DNA from: Aphidius gifuensis
Lineage: Eukaryota > Arthropoda > Insecta > Hymenoptera > Braconidae
Length of the DNA stretch: 64,000 bases
Reading direction: 5' to 3'
NCBI RefSeq assembly: GCF_014905175.1
Contig: NC_057788.1
Location: 8,866,001 to 8,930,000, forward strand
The notes below the pieces were generated by a model, which ran no database searches, had not been told where the DNA came from, and was given only the letters and a program-made list of their open reading frames with translations. Below, one piece after another: positions 50,896-61,420 of the stretch. Each line of letters opens with the position of its first letter. The first letter of the stretch is position 1. The position numbers and the translations under genes are program-made.

Positions 50896-51641
50896 ATTGT
50901 AGTTGTACTCTACCTGTTGTTGTTGATGTCCCAGGGGAAGCAGCATAGCATTATCAACATCTCCAACTTTATCCGAATAAAATAAAAATAACAGTCTAAT
51001 TAAATATATAAAATATACCAAAGAAAATAATTATTCTTTTCAAGCTATTTTTTTTATTATAAATTATACTGTATACTTTTGGCAGTTGAAATCTGGATTG
51101 AAAATATTTTCACCTGTTGATGCATTAAAATGATTCATTAAAAATAATTGATGCTTATAAAATATATATAAAAGATAATTTAAAACCTCTTTACTAGTAG
51201 GGTAATAGCCATGAAAGTCAATTTATAGTTTTTCTTTTTTTTTAATAAAAATTAAATTTAGTACTTGTCAAAAACCAAGGGTTAAACTTTTTTATTATTA
51301 TTTATTTACTTTTATTTTTAATTCAAATTTTATCAAGTACAATATTATTTCTAGGTCTATTTTTTTTTTTTTAATTGCAAACAGTTGTTATGAATACAAA
51401 AACTATTTGTCAATTATTTAATTTTCTTTATTTTAAATTATTTTCAAAATATATAAATATATAAATATAAATTTTTGAAAATTGATAAGGCTTATCATAA
51501 AATTATAGAACCATAGAGTTATGCAATTGATTTTTTTTTTCTTAATCTATGATTATTATATTTAATTAATGGTATTTCGTGTTATATTTCAAAATGTAAA
51601 TAGTAAATTTCGACACCAGTGCCAAATGAGAAAACCCGCGA
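50896..51641. other. Non-coding stretch
   Basis: AT-rich. A minus-strand piece reading SDKVGDVDNAMLLPLGHQQQ and ending CAACAG/gtagag (about 50920-50985) looks like an isolated exon, but I cannot assign it. Nothing else is supportable. Confidence 0.35.
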
Positions 51642-53367
51642 TTATGAGATTTGTGCTTTTGCGTAGGCACTTGTACCGATATGTACCATTACTTTTCCAT
51701 TTATTTCTTGATATATACGCAATTCAAAATCTGGTGATTCATATTGTTGTAAATCTGGCATAAATTCAACGCATAAGATGAAACGTATTTCTCGCTTTTT
51801 TGATATTGCTGCTGCTTTTTTGACTAACTCAACAGTCACATTTTCGCTGATAACAGTTAGCACATCCATCTTTGGTGAATTTTCAAGAACTGTTAAAACT
51901 GAATCATCAGTAATTTTATTGCTGCGTGGTAAGCCTAATTTTATCAGGTTTTTCAGCAGTTTGACTGAAGAATCAGTGATTTTAGTATTGCCTTTAAAAT
52001 ACAGATTTTGTAAACTATTCATCTTTGAAATTGCTACTACACCAATATCGGTTACCCAGTTAGTATTTATATGTAATACTTCCAAGTGCTTGAAAGTATT
52101 GGCAATAGTATACAATGTATCATCTCTTACTGGGCATTCCATCAGTTTCAATATCTTGGTATTTATGAATGGACCTGATATAGAAAGAGTATGTATAAGG
52201 TATACAGTATGGTTAGAATATACAATTCCATTGTCTGCCAGATAATTCCATATATCATTTAAAGAATTTCCTATACCAGCAACTTCCATCCTTTTCAGAG
52301 CTTTCAAGTCACGAATCAACTGCAAAAGAAATTATGTATAGGTATAATAAATATGTGAAAAATAAAAAAGAGTATACATATTCTCATTTATATTTTGTAA
52401 TAAATATTAAGTTATAACTTACATCATTGAGTAGTTTTGTAAGATCAGGGGTTGGTCTTACTTCATCAATCCAATGCAAGAGATTTAAATCAGTCAATGT
52501 ATTAGCAACGTTTCTCAATGAATTGATTAAAGCAACAGTAGGTAACAATAGAAAAGTTTCTATATTTTGAAATATAATTGTTAATGATTGCAGTTTAGAT
52601 AGACGTGTAAATGAATTGGCTAATATTACTTGGTCCATGTTGGTGAATCTTAAACGAAGTGATACGAGGTTTGGACACAATCCATTAATAACTGGCACTA
52701 TGTTACAATTACCATAAGCTGTCAAGTCCAATGTTGTTAAATAACGACCACATTTACTAAGCAGTGATTTTAAAAAACTGTATCCTCCATCACTTGTTGA
52801 ATATTTAGCCAAACAATTTGGATTCTCATCATATCGCCAATAAATTAATTCAAGTTTTTTAACTTTAAACCAAGAATCAGCAAGGACTCTTTTCCATTGT
52901 TTGCATACTAAAAAATAAATACAAATATATTAATTTTTATCAATTACCAAATAATTTTTAGATTAAATAAAATTGATATTGTATTTATAATATCATACCC
53001 AATGCAAGTTTTGGTCTTTCACATATTGGCACATACGTGAATATTTCATCCAGGCAAAAATCACTAGCTGGATCAAGTATTATCGTATCTTGAGGATTGG
53101 AACGAAATTTAATTATCTAAAAAAATGAATAATATATTTATATTTATAATAACAATAATGCAATATGGAATGTACGAGCATGTTTTGACTACAATTATAT
53201 TTTAGACTGACCTTTGTTATTCCAAATCCTGTTGAAACTTTATTTACTCCTCCATTTTTCCTCAAATCTATTGTTACACTAAACATGTTGATGTTATTGA
53301 ACGGGAAGTACACATGTTCATTGGTAACCTTATTCCACTTGCGAGTAAGAAAAATTTTGTCTTCCAT
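51642..53367 (-). CDS. Diverged F-box/LRR protein (L7), related to the array
   Basis: Minus-strand exons 53367-53212, 53116-52999, 52907-52423 and 52319-51642 join in frame (156+118+485+678 nt) to 478 aa. Exon 1 is extra relative to the array (MEDKIFLTRKWNKVTNEHVY). The F-box spans exons 2-3 (LDPASDFCLDEIFTYVPICE ... VCKQWKRVLADSW). Its intron falls in the same phase-1 site before V-C-K-x-W as in L1-L6, and the phase-0 intron inside the LRRs is shared too. The C-terminal cap, ENVTVELVKKAAAISKKREI, is alignable to NITIDLIIGADQATKNRTNG of the array. It has fewer LRRs. It could be the slower-evolving relative from which the array expanded. There is no signal peptide. Confidence 0.85.
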
Positions 53368-53668
53368 TATAATCACTGTAAATACAACTTTTAGTTGGAT
53401 ATTTTTTTATCTCAATATAAATTTATTATGTAATGAAAGAGATTATGATTTTCAAAGTTTATGTTTTTTGCCAAAAATAATAGAAAAAAAAAAAAATAGG
53501 ATTGGCCACAGACTCACATTCACTTAATGTTCTGAACTGTTCTGAACCATCTAAGTGACTAAGGGCTAAGCTCAGCTAAGCTCATCTGAGAGAGACAGCA
53601 ATAGATTGGATGGTTTTCTCTCTCACTCGCACATGTGCACATTAAATCTAGCTATCTTTTTCTAGCTA
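53368..53668. other. Upstream region of L7
   Basis: About 300 bases, less AT-rich near 53520-53650, with short repeats (CTAAGCTCAGCTAAGCTCAT; TTCTGAACTGTTCTGAACC). It likely holds the TATA-less L7 promoter. Its right edge is the breakpoint of the duplicated LRR block. Confidence 0.45.
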
Positions 53669-54008
53669 TCTTGATACTCTCATGTCATTGAATTTAGAAT
53701 TAAATCATATTGAAGTACTTGGAGCAAATGATTTTGATGGTTTAACTAATTTAAAAAGTTTAAATTTAAACAACAATAGTATAAAACATATTCCAGATGA
53801 TATTTTTAGTCAAAATAAAAATCTTGAATTTTTACAACTTGATTATAATGGAATTGAAAATATTGAATCAAATGTCTTTCAAGGTTTAAGTAAGCTAGAA
53901 ATGATATCAATGCGTGATATTAAATTAAGATGTTTTGTTCAAAAATGTTTCAATGGACTTGGATCAGTTAAAATGTTTTTGTCAACTTATAGAAATGAAG
54001 ATTTTTAA
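53669..54008 (+). pseudogene. 3' remnant of the secreted LRR gene
   Basis: An open frame from about the TATCTTGATACTCTC breakpoint to the stop at 54008 encodes the last 108 residues of the secreted LRR protein without a change (MSLNLELNHIEVLGANDFDG ... TYRNEDF). There is no signal peptide exon or promoter. Identity at protein level implies a very young duplication. It would not be secreted if translated. Confidence 0.9.
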
Positions 54009-54658
54009 TTAATATATCAATTTCTACAGTTACATTATTCAATCGAAATTAATTTTTTCGAAATCGAAATACACAAAGAAGAGACAAAAGAATTATTAAC
54101 TTAAAATTTATATAAATATAACATATGTTGATATAAAATTTTAATTTGTTTATGTATAAAATTTATAAATAATAATATCTAAATAAAATAATAATTGTCA
54201 CACAAATAACTGTGTAATTATGTCCTTTGTTTTTTATAAAATAAAACTTTTTTTTACCCTTAGAAATTTAATTACATCAAAGAAAAGAAATAAAAGTATT
54301 TTGTAAGCATTTTCCTTTTTTATTTTTTTGGTCAATTTTATTTTATAAAAATAAAATAAAAAAAAAAAATAGATAAATATTTTTGGTGATATCAGCTGCT
54401 GATTTTTTATATCACCTCATTATATTGAGGTCGAATGATTTTTAAATAAAATCGTTTGATTACTTTGACCCAGAGTGGTCAGTATTTTTTATATCTAAAA
54501 TCCCGCATCTATCCCACCTTCGTTATTTGATTGCTAATGAGGTCTAAAGTTCACATTTGTTTTAAAAATAATATTTTATTTATTTTAATATCGAGCCAAT
54601 ATAAATATAGAATATAATTTGACCTTTATATCTCTCCCTCCATAGAAAAATTGGAGAC

Positions 54659-54671
54659 TCATATATATATT
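54659..54671 (+). promoter_or_regulatory. TATA box of secreted protein C
   Basis: CATATATATATTAAG, about 65 bases before the ATG, lies inside the duplicated block; the other copy near 50867-50880 has no gene behind it. Confidence 0.55.
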
Positions 54672-54732
54672 AAGACACCCGGAAGCTTTGTAGTTTATTA
54701 ATTTAGTTCAAACTTGAACTACATTCAACAAA

Positions 54733-55882
54733 ATGTGTACTATTTCCTTACGAGATGTTTTATTTTTTGTTTGTATTTTTTTGATCAGCCAATTTAATTG
54801 TACCTTAGCAGGTAAATTATTATTATTTTTTTTCAATAAAATTGTAATGATAAAATGTAAAATAGATTTAAATTAATATTGATTAAATATATTTTTACTT
54901 GAAAATTTAAATTGTATAAATTGTTTTGATAAAATAATTTTTATTTTCATTGATATATATAGAGAATCAATTGATGGCCGAAGATATCACTGAAGAATCT
55001 ATGACAATTCAGCTAGAGTATGTTATTTATTCAGGACTAAAATTTTGTAAATTACAATTAGAAAATAATGAGGGTAAATATTACGACATAGTTAGATACT
55101 ACGATGCAACAAGACGTGCATCTTTACTATCAAAAAATGATAATATAGAATGGATTGGAGATGTGGATGAGAGCTGTGCATTTACCATATATCCAAATCG
55201 AAAACAAGATACTTTAAAATACAGTTTCATCGACATATATAAGAACATGAGAGTCATTGCATCGTACAACCATGGAGACAAGAAATTAATTCATTTTGAT
55301 TGTCCGGGAACATATGATAGTACATCTAAAACTTGTGATATAAAATATGATTTTAATTTATTTTTACCTAACAAAGAGATTATCACCACTGGAGGCAAAG
55401 TAACGAAAATTACAAGAAAGGCACCTTATACTAATGATACAATAACAATATATGCTCCTCCTGTGCTGTATCGTAAAGTTAGAGCATGCACTTTGAATTT
55501 AGAACAGCCTGGACTCGAATCTGATAAATCCATCATGACATATTATAATGAAAGTGCTAAGTCAATGATATCACGTGATTATGAATACATTGGTTATAAA
55601 GATAATAGCTGCTCATTAAAAATACATAATCTTAATGATGGCCAAAAAAAATTTATGGATAAACATGTATATATTTTTGTTTATACTGAGCAAATTGATA
55701 CTGAGTCAGCATTGACAGTATACCGGAGACTCAATGTAAATCCCAATTATCATTATCAATATAATTTTTTTTTAAATCCATTATCATGGTGGAAAAAAAA
55801 TTATTTTTCCAAAGTTTATTTGCGACCACAATTTAATGCTGTTAGTTTTATTTCATCTACAGTTGAACCTCAATATTTTTAA
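54733..55882 (+). CDS. Secreted protein C with two internal repeats
   Basis: Exons 54733-54811 and 54963-55882 join in frame (79+920 nt) to 332 aa. Exon 1 is a signal peptide (hydrophobic VLFFVCIFLISQF, then NCTLA). The mature chain seems to have two related units. Each begins C-x-L-x-L-E (FCKLQLENNEGK; ACTLNLEQPGLES), passes YYD or YYN, then I(E/G)xxGxxDxSC and ends in a Cys-led strand (SCAFTIYPNRKQ; SCSLKIHNLNDGQ). This Cys-led strand resembles GCLKIYxxMN of families A and B, so all three may share one beta-rich extracellular fold. That is inference, and no named domain is recognised. The promoter lies in duplicated DNA and a deleted copy of the gene lies at 59510-59760. Confidence 0.82.
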
Positions 55883-56808
55883 ATCATTTTTATATTTTAT
55901 TTTTAAAAATATCTTTCAATTTTAAATTTTCTTATTGTAATTGGGGTATATCAAAATTTAATGTAAAATTTTATAATTATTATATAAATAAACTTTTAAA
56001 AATAAAAAGTTTAATTTTAAAAATCATTGTTGTTCATTTTAAACGACCTTCTTTTTAAAAATTATCATTGTTTTATGTTTTCTATTTTATACATGTATAT
56101 TTAAAAATAAATTTTTTATTTTTCTTTATCTAGTGCGTCAGTAAAAATTTTTACTGATTTCCAATTTTTATTATTTTCAAACATGACAAATTTCAAACAT
56201 AATAATAAACATATTATATTTATTGTTAAATATAAAATTAAATATTATTTTAAATATTTGAAATGAAAGTAGTTGTTAATAAAATTTTTAAAATAAATTG
56301 ACATTATATATAAACAAAAATTATAATTATACACAACGACAAATTATGATTTTACCTGTGATTTATTATCTAAAATTTTATTTTTATTTATATTTTTTAC
56401 TGACGCATTATAGATAAAGAAAAATAAAAATTTATTTTTAACTAAATTATCAAAGCTTAAAAAGCGTTTCGATTATCACTGACGCACATAGAACAAAATT
56501 ATTATTTTTTATTGATTGCTAGAATATATTCTGAGAAATATAAAAATATTGAAAATTTCCAAAAATAATATATTTTTGATAACATGTTCAAAAAAGAATT
56601 AGGCTGTGCGTCATAAAGTCGTTAACTTATCACAGCTTATGATTGTGTGTTTGTCTATTGACGTGGGTTTTTTATTTTTTATTTTTTAGCTGTTATCATC
56701 ATTGTTCATTTTTAATGACTAATTTTTTTTTTCCTATATTTAGGTGTTATTGGTCAGGTGATGCCTACTGACGCAGGTGATTCATCAAAAAATTGATAAG
56801 AAAATCGT
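55883..56808. other. Intergenic region C-D
   Basis: AT-rich, with a hairpin-type repeat (56101-56441) and several ACTGACGCA-like words (near 56130, 56400, 56475, 56765). No gene. Confidence 0.5.
56101..56441. repeat. Inverted repeat flanked by TTAA
   Basis: Left arm (56101-56148) and right arm (56395-56441) are complementary over about 45 bases: AAATAAATTTTTTATTTTTC / TTTATC-TA / TGCGTCAGTAAAAA. Each is bounded by TTAA. The 340-bp unit has no coding content. It may be a small non-autonomous element, but low-complexity ends make this uncertain. Confidence 0.5.
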
Positions 56809-56817
56809 ATATATATA
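56809..56817 (+). promoter_or_regulatory. TATA box of secreted protein D
   Basis: GTATATATATAGC, about 135 bases before the first ATG of the gene. Confidence 0.5.
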
Positions 56818-56946
56818 GCTAAATTTTGTAGAAAAAAAATCACTACTTGGTTGGTAATCAACGTGTTTGTACTTGAAAATTTAAAATTTGATTTTTAAGT
56901 CTGTTCCAAGTTATTGCTTGACAAGTGTTAATTTTATCGTCTCAAA

Positions 56947-59014
56947 ATGAGATTACGTAAGTATTATTATAATTATTTATAAATTTATTAAAAGATCAAT
57001 TTAAAATTTAACACTATACCATTTTTTTTATATCAACAAAAATACATGTATAAATAATATATTTCAATAACAATTTATTGAAAATAAATTATTAATTAAT
57101 TTTCATTTTAAATAAATGTTTCAGTAATTATCTCACTTGCCATTTTTGTGGTTTGTTTTGGACTGTTTGGCTGTACCAATGCAAGGAGCTCGAGTAATCG
57201 TAAAGTGAGTTAGATATAAAACAATAATTATTTTAATATGATATTATTCTGTTGAATATAAATTTTCATAATTTTATTAAAAAATATAATTGTTTATAAT
57301 ATATTTTAACATTTAAATTTTAATGATAATAATTTTTCATTGTGATTATTTTAGAAAAAATGTGAATGTCCATGCAGAACAAAAACACCGAGTGAGTAAT
57401 ATTATTTATTTTAACATTTTAATAAGCAATGAATTTTTCTAAAAATATTTTATGTTTGTTGTTTATTAAATTATATTTTCATTTCTAATTTTTAATGAAT
57501 ACAATTAATATATTTTATAAATAAAAAAATAATGATTGCTCAAATCAATTGATTCACTTTTTGATAAAAAAAAAAAAAATTAATTTATATTTTTTTGTTT
57601 GGAGCTAATTTAATATTTAGTCCAAATGTTAAAATTAAATTTTATATTTAATACTTTATAATATAGCTAATGCCAATAATTAAAAATAATTATTATTTTT
57701 ATTAATTTTTTTTTTTCATATTTCAGTTAAGACACCAAATTTTTTTTTCGTAACATCGCAAAAAATTTCAACGATTCAACATTTTACAAATGAGCGAATT
57801 ATATCAAACAGGGAAATTACGAATCGTCCACAATCTAACTTTAAAAGTTATGATTCACTTGATACAATGACTTATAATTGTGCAAATAATAATATTTATA
57901 TGTTGAAATACAACTCTTCAAATGGTAAATATAATTTAACATAAAAAAAATTTCAATTTTTTTTTTACTACTTACATATTATTATTGTAATTATTTTTTT
58001 AGTCTCGAAAAAAACGCTTGATGTAATACAATTTGATGGAAAAAACAAATTTGAAAGAATTAATCAAATTGAGAATATGTTTGATAATGCAACATCAATT
58101 GCATCAGATTATATGAGAGACAAAATATATTGGACTGTAAATAATGATGGAAATTATTCAATAAAAGTAACAGATAATTCATTCAAAGAATCGAATTACA
58201 TTATTTATCCTAATAATAAAATTCGTATGGAAAAAATTCAAGTTTATCCAAAGCGATCGTAAGTAAAAAATAAAAAAAAAAAAAAAAACAAGTAACAACA
58301 CAAATTAATAGATTGATAATGACTGTATTTATTATTATTTTTTTTTTCAGAGAAATATTTTTTTCTGAAGATAATAAAATCTGGTATACTTCTAATTTAC
58401 CTAATAGTACTCCAAATTTATTACTAACCTGCACTCATACGTTAATTGATTTTGCCATTGATTATGCAACAAATGATTTGTGCTGGCTTGAAAATCATTC
58501 AGATCCGATTTATTTTATGTATTGTAAGTATATCTATATTATTCATATTAATTTATCAATATCAAAAAAATAAATAAATAAATTTCTAAACTGTTAATTT
58601 TCAATTATTCAGATTGTGTTAATATTGATGCTTCTCCTCGACCAATAGATAAACCTATGTCTAAATTTTATAGATTAGGAGAAATTTTTGGAAATTTAGA
58701 AGCATTTAATAATACATTATATTGGACCGAAAACATAGGCCCAAGGTAAGCTATTATTTACTTTTTTACTTAATACAAAAATTTATTGTTTAATTTTTAA
58801 TAATATTATTTTTTTTTCTTCTCAGACAACTATTATATGCCAAGGATGAACATAAAACTTGGCCTGTTCTATTAGCCACTTTGAAAAATGACGAAGTACA
58901 ATCGTTTGTTTCATTGAACTGTCCATGTATGTATTATAAATTAAATTTATTACATCTCTTTAATGTTTATTTATTATTTATAAAATTATTATAATATTTA
59001 TTTTAGCTATTTAA
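56947..59014 (+). CDS. Secreted YWTD-repeat-like protein D, nine small exons
   Basis: Exons 56947-56956, 57125-57204, 57355-57391, 57727-57924, 58003-58258, 58351-58523, 58613-58745, 58826-58926 and 59007-59014 join in frame to 331 aa; every junction is GT-AG. Exon 1 is only MRL plus one base. The signal peptide continues IISLAIFVVCFGLFGCTNA. A short basic Cys knot (KKCECPCRTK) forms exon 3. The rest shows LDL-receptor class B-like repeats: DKIYWTVNNDGNYSIKV, NKIWYTSNLPNST, DLCWLENHSD and NTLYWTENIGPRQLLYA. Such repeats build six-bladed propellers in receptors, but here there is no membrane segment and fewer blades. The last coding exon holds two codons and the stop. A secreted binding protein is the likely role; the partner is unknown. 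Confidence 0.75.
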
Positions 59015-59509
59015 AAAATGTTGCTCCTGTTTCAACTGCCTAAAAGGAGCCAGACAAAAAATAATAATCCAAAGGGAATTTTTTATCTTGGCTTAGAAAT
59101 ATTTCTACAATAATTACTCATTTTTTTATCAACACCATGGATTTGTCATATCTTGATTTTCCTTGCTCGTTTAAAAAAAAAAAAAAAACTATCAAATCAA
59201 TTGTTTCAAAATAATAGTAATAAGTAATTATTATTATATACCTACTTGTTTATTTTTAAATTAAATATTAAATTACTTGTTAAATCAGTTAATAATAAAA
59301 AAATTAAATTTCAATGAAATTAGCGTACATAATTATTACCCAGTCAAATTATTATTTTTTCTTTATGGATTTATTATTTTCATTGATTTAAAAAATTTAA
59401 AAAAAAATTTTTTTTTCAATTTGTAATGTCTTAAATTTGTTGATTTTATTTAGTATTATACTTTTTTGTTTTTATGTGCCACTTTTAGATGTAATTTATG
59501 ATATTGATT
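59015..59509. other. 3' flank of gene D
   Basis: AT-rich, non-coding. No structure beyond A/T runs. Confidence 0.4.
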
Positions 59510-59760
59510 TTTCTAATCACCTCATTATATTGTGGGCGAATTGTTTTTGATTAAAATCGCATGATTTTTTTTTTGACATCATCTTTTTTTCTTGTTTGTA
59601 TTTTGTTGATCAGCTAATTTATTATTCAATTGTAATTTGGGAGGTAAATTATTTTTTTAAAACTATTTTTCTAAAGTTTATATGTGACCACAATTCAATG
59701 CTGCCTATTTAATTTCATCTGCAGTTGAACCTTAATATTTTTAAATCATTTTTATATCTT
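59510..59760 (+). pseudogene. Internally deleted relic of gene C
   Basis: The upstream motif CACCTCATTATATTG-(A/T)GG is followed by signal-peptide-exon sequence (TTGTTTGTATTTTGTTGATC ... GGAGGTAAATT). It then jumps straight to the last codons of gene C (AAAGTTTATATGTGACCACA ... GTTGAACCTTAATATTTTTA) with its stop region. Nearly all of exon 2 and the intron are gone. It shows gene C once had a tandem copy beyond gene D. Confidence 0.75.
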
Positions 59761-60302
59761 TTTTTTTTTTTAAATATATCGTTTTTCTAAGCTGCAAATA
59801 TTATTTATTCATTTATTTATTGTTAAATCACAAATATTTAATTGATTAATAAAGAAAATTAGAGAACAAATAAAATGTATTTAATTTTGTCATATATATA
59901 ACTAGTGGACTTTGTTCACTTTATCATTTATTTTATTTTTATTATTTTTTAAAAATATTGATAGTTAAAAATTAATCTACGTGACAAACAATATGCTCTT
60001 TGGTTCATTGATTTTGTTTTTTTTTACAATGTGTTATTATGATGACTATTTTTATCGGTGAATATTTTTTAAATAGTTTAACCATTGAGTGGTTTTTTTT
60101 TTAAATCTAAATAACATTGTTGATAAAGAATTTGTTTACATGAAAATAAACATTTCCATTTAATTTATAATTATTCTACCAATGATTAATTTAATTTTGA
60201 TTTGTTAATATTTTTTCAATGAATTTTAATAATATTTTATTGAGAATTTACCATTTTATTTCTACACAATTGAATTATTTTTATTTAATTAAAAAATTAA
60301 TA
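59761..60302. other. Non-coding stretch
   Basis: AT-rich. The plus-strand open frame at 60219-60503 runs into the following inverted repeat and is not supported. Confidence 0.4.
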
Positions 60303-61162
60303 TATGGGGCATTCCAAGTCAAATCACCGAGTCATCGGCCTGACCCCTACCGATTCACTTGGAAATTTTTTTGTAGGTGTATTTTGGACCAAAAAACGAC
60401 CTTATTTTTTTTCAATTTTTTTCCACTATTTTTACACCATAAAATAATTTTTTTTTTCCTACTATCGAGTATTTCTCAAATTAGACCAGGTTCAAAATTC
60501 TGAAATTTTTCCCGTATCATCTCGAGGTAAAAACAAGTCACCCATAAAAATTTGGGAATGGGCCGAGAATAATTACTAATTTTTTTATAACTGATTAAAA
60601 AAAATTTTTTTTACGAATTTTAAAAATAGAAAAATTTGATAATGGTTTCTTGTAGAGAAATCAAAAATAAAAATAAATGATATTTTGATGAATTTTGTTT
60701 TGCCCTATATTTAAGGATGGAAAGATAGAAAAACTGCGATGCTTAAAATTCAATTTTTGAAGCTTTTACCCTCGAAATATGGAAAGAACCAAAATTTGCC
60801 CGGATATCATTTATTTTTATTTTTGATTTCTCTACAAGAAACCATTATTAGATTATTCTAAAATTAGATTATTTTAAAATTGGTAAAAAATTTTTTTTTA
60901 ATCAGTTATAAAAAAATTAGTAATTATTCTCGGCCCATTCCCAAATTTTTATGGGTGACTTGTTTTTACCTCGAGATGATATGGGAAAAATTTCAGAATT
61001 TTAAACCTGGTCTAATTTGAGAAATACTCGATAGTAGGAAAAAAAAAATTATTTTATGGTGTAAAAATGGTGGAAAAAGAAAAAATAAGTTCGTTTTTGG
61101 TCCAAAATACACCTAGAAAAAAATTTCCAGTGAATAATCAGTGACCTGAACCTGACCCCATA
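60303..61162. mobile_element. 860-bp hairpin-type MITE
   Basis: Ends TATGGGGCATTCCAAGTC... and, reversed, TATGGGGTCAGGTTCAGGT... are inverted. Arms of nearly 400 bases stay complementary, for example AGACCAGGTT(C/T)AAAATTCTG, ATCTCGAGGTAAAAACAAGT and AATGGGCCGAGAATAATTAC, each mirrored. A loop of about 120 bases (near 60680-60810) is unpaired. The element lies in TA-rich DNA, which obscures the target duplication. It has no coding capacity. RNA from either strand would fold into a long hairpin. Confidence 0.85.
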
Positions 61163-61420
61163 TATATATATATATATATTCAATCCATTAAATTTAATGA
61201 ATTAATTTTAGTTATTAAAATTTGGTATTACTTAAACTTCATAATCTGAAAAGTGTAAATCTTCTATAGTAGTTGCAATTTATTGAAAGGTATTTACGAC
61301 TTGGTCGAATCTATATATGAAAAAAAAAGATCAAGTAAATTAAATTTGTAACGACAATTGTTTTCATAGATTTAATCATTGGTGTTAATTTCATTATTAA
61401 TAAAAAATATATATTTTAAT
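61163..61420. other. Spacer
   Basis: A TA dinucleotide run (61161-61179) and AT-rich DNA. No gene. Confidence 0.4.

Larger units (their letters stand above)
53669..54690 (+). repeat. Direct repeat, right copy
   Basis: Right partner of 49893-50895. Differences are concentrated in A/T runs of the 3' flank. L7 lies between the copies. Confidence 0.9.
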
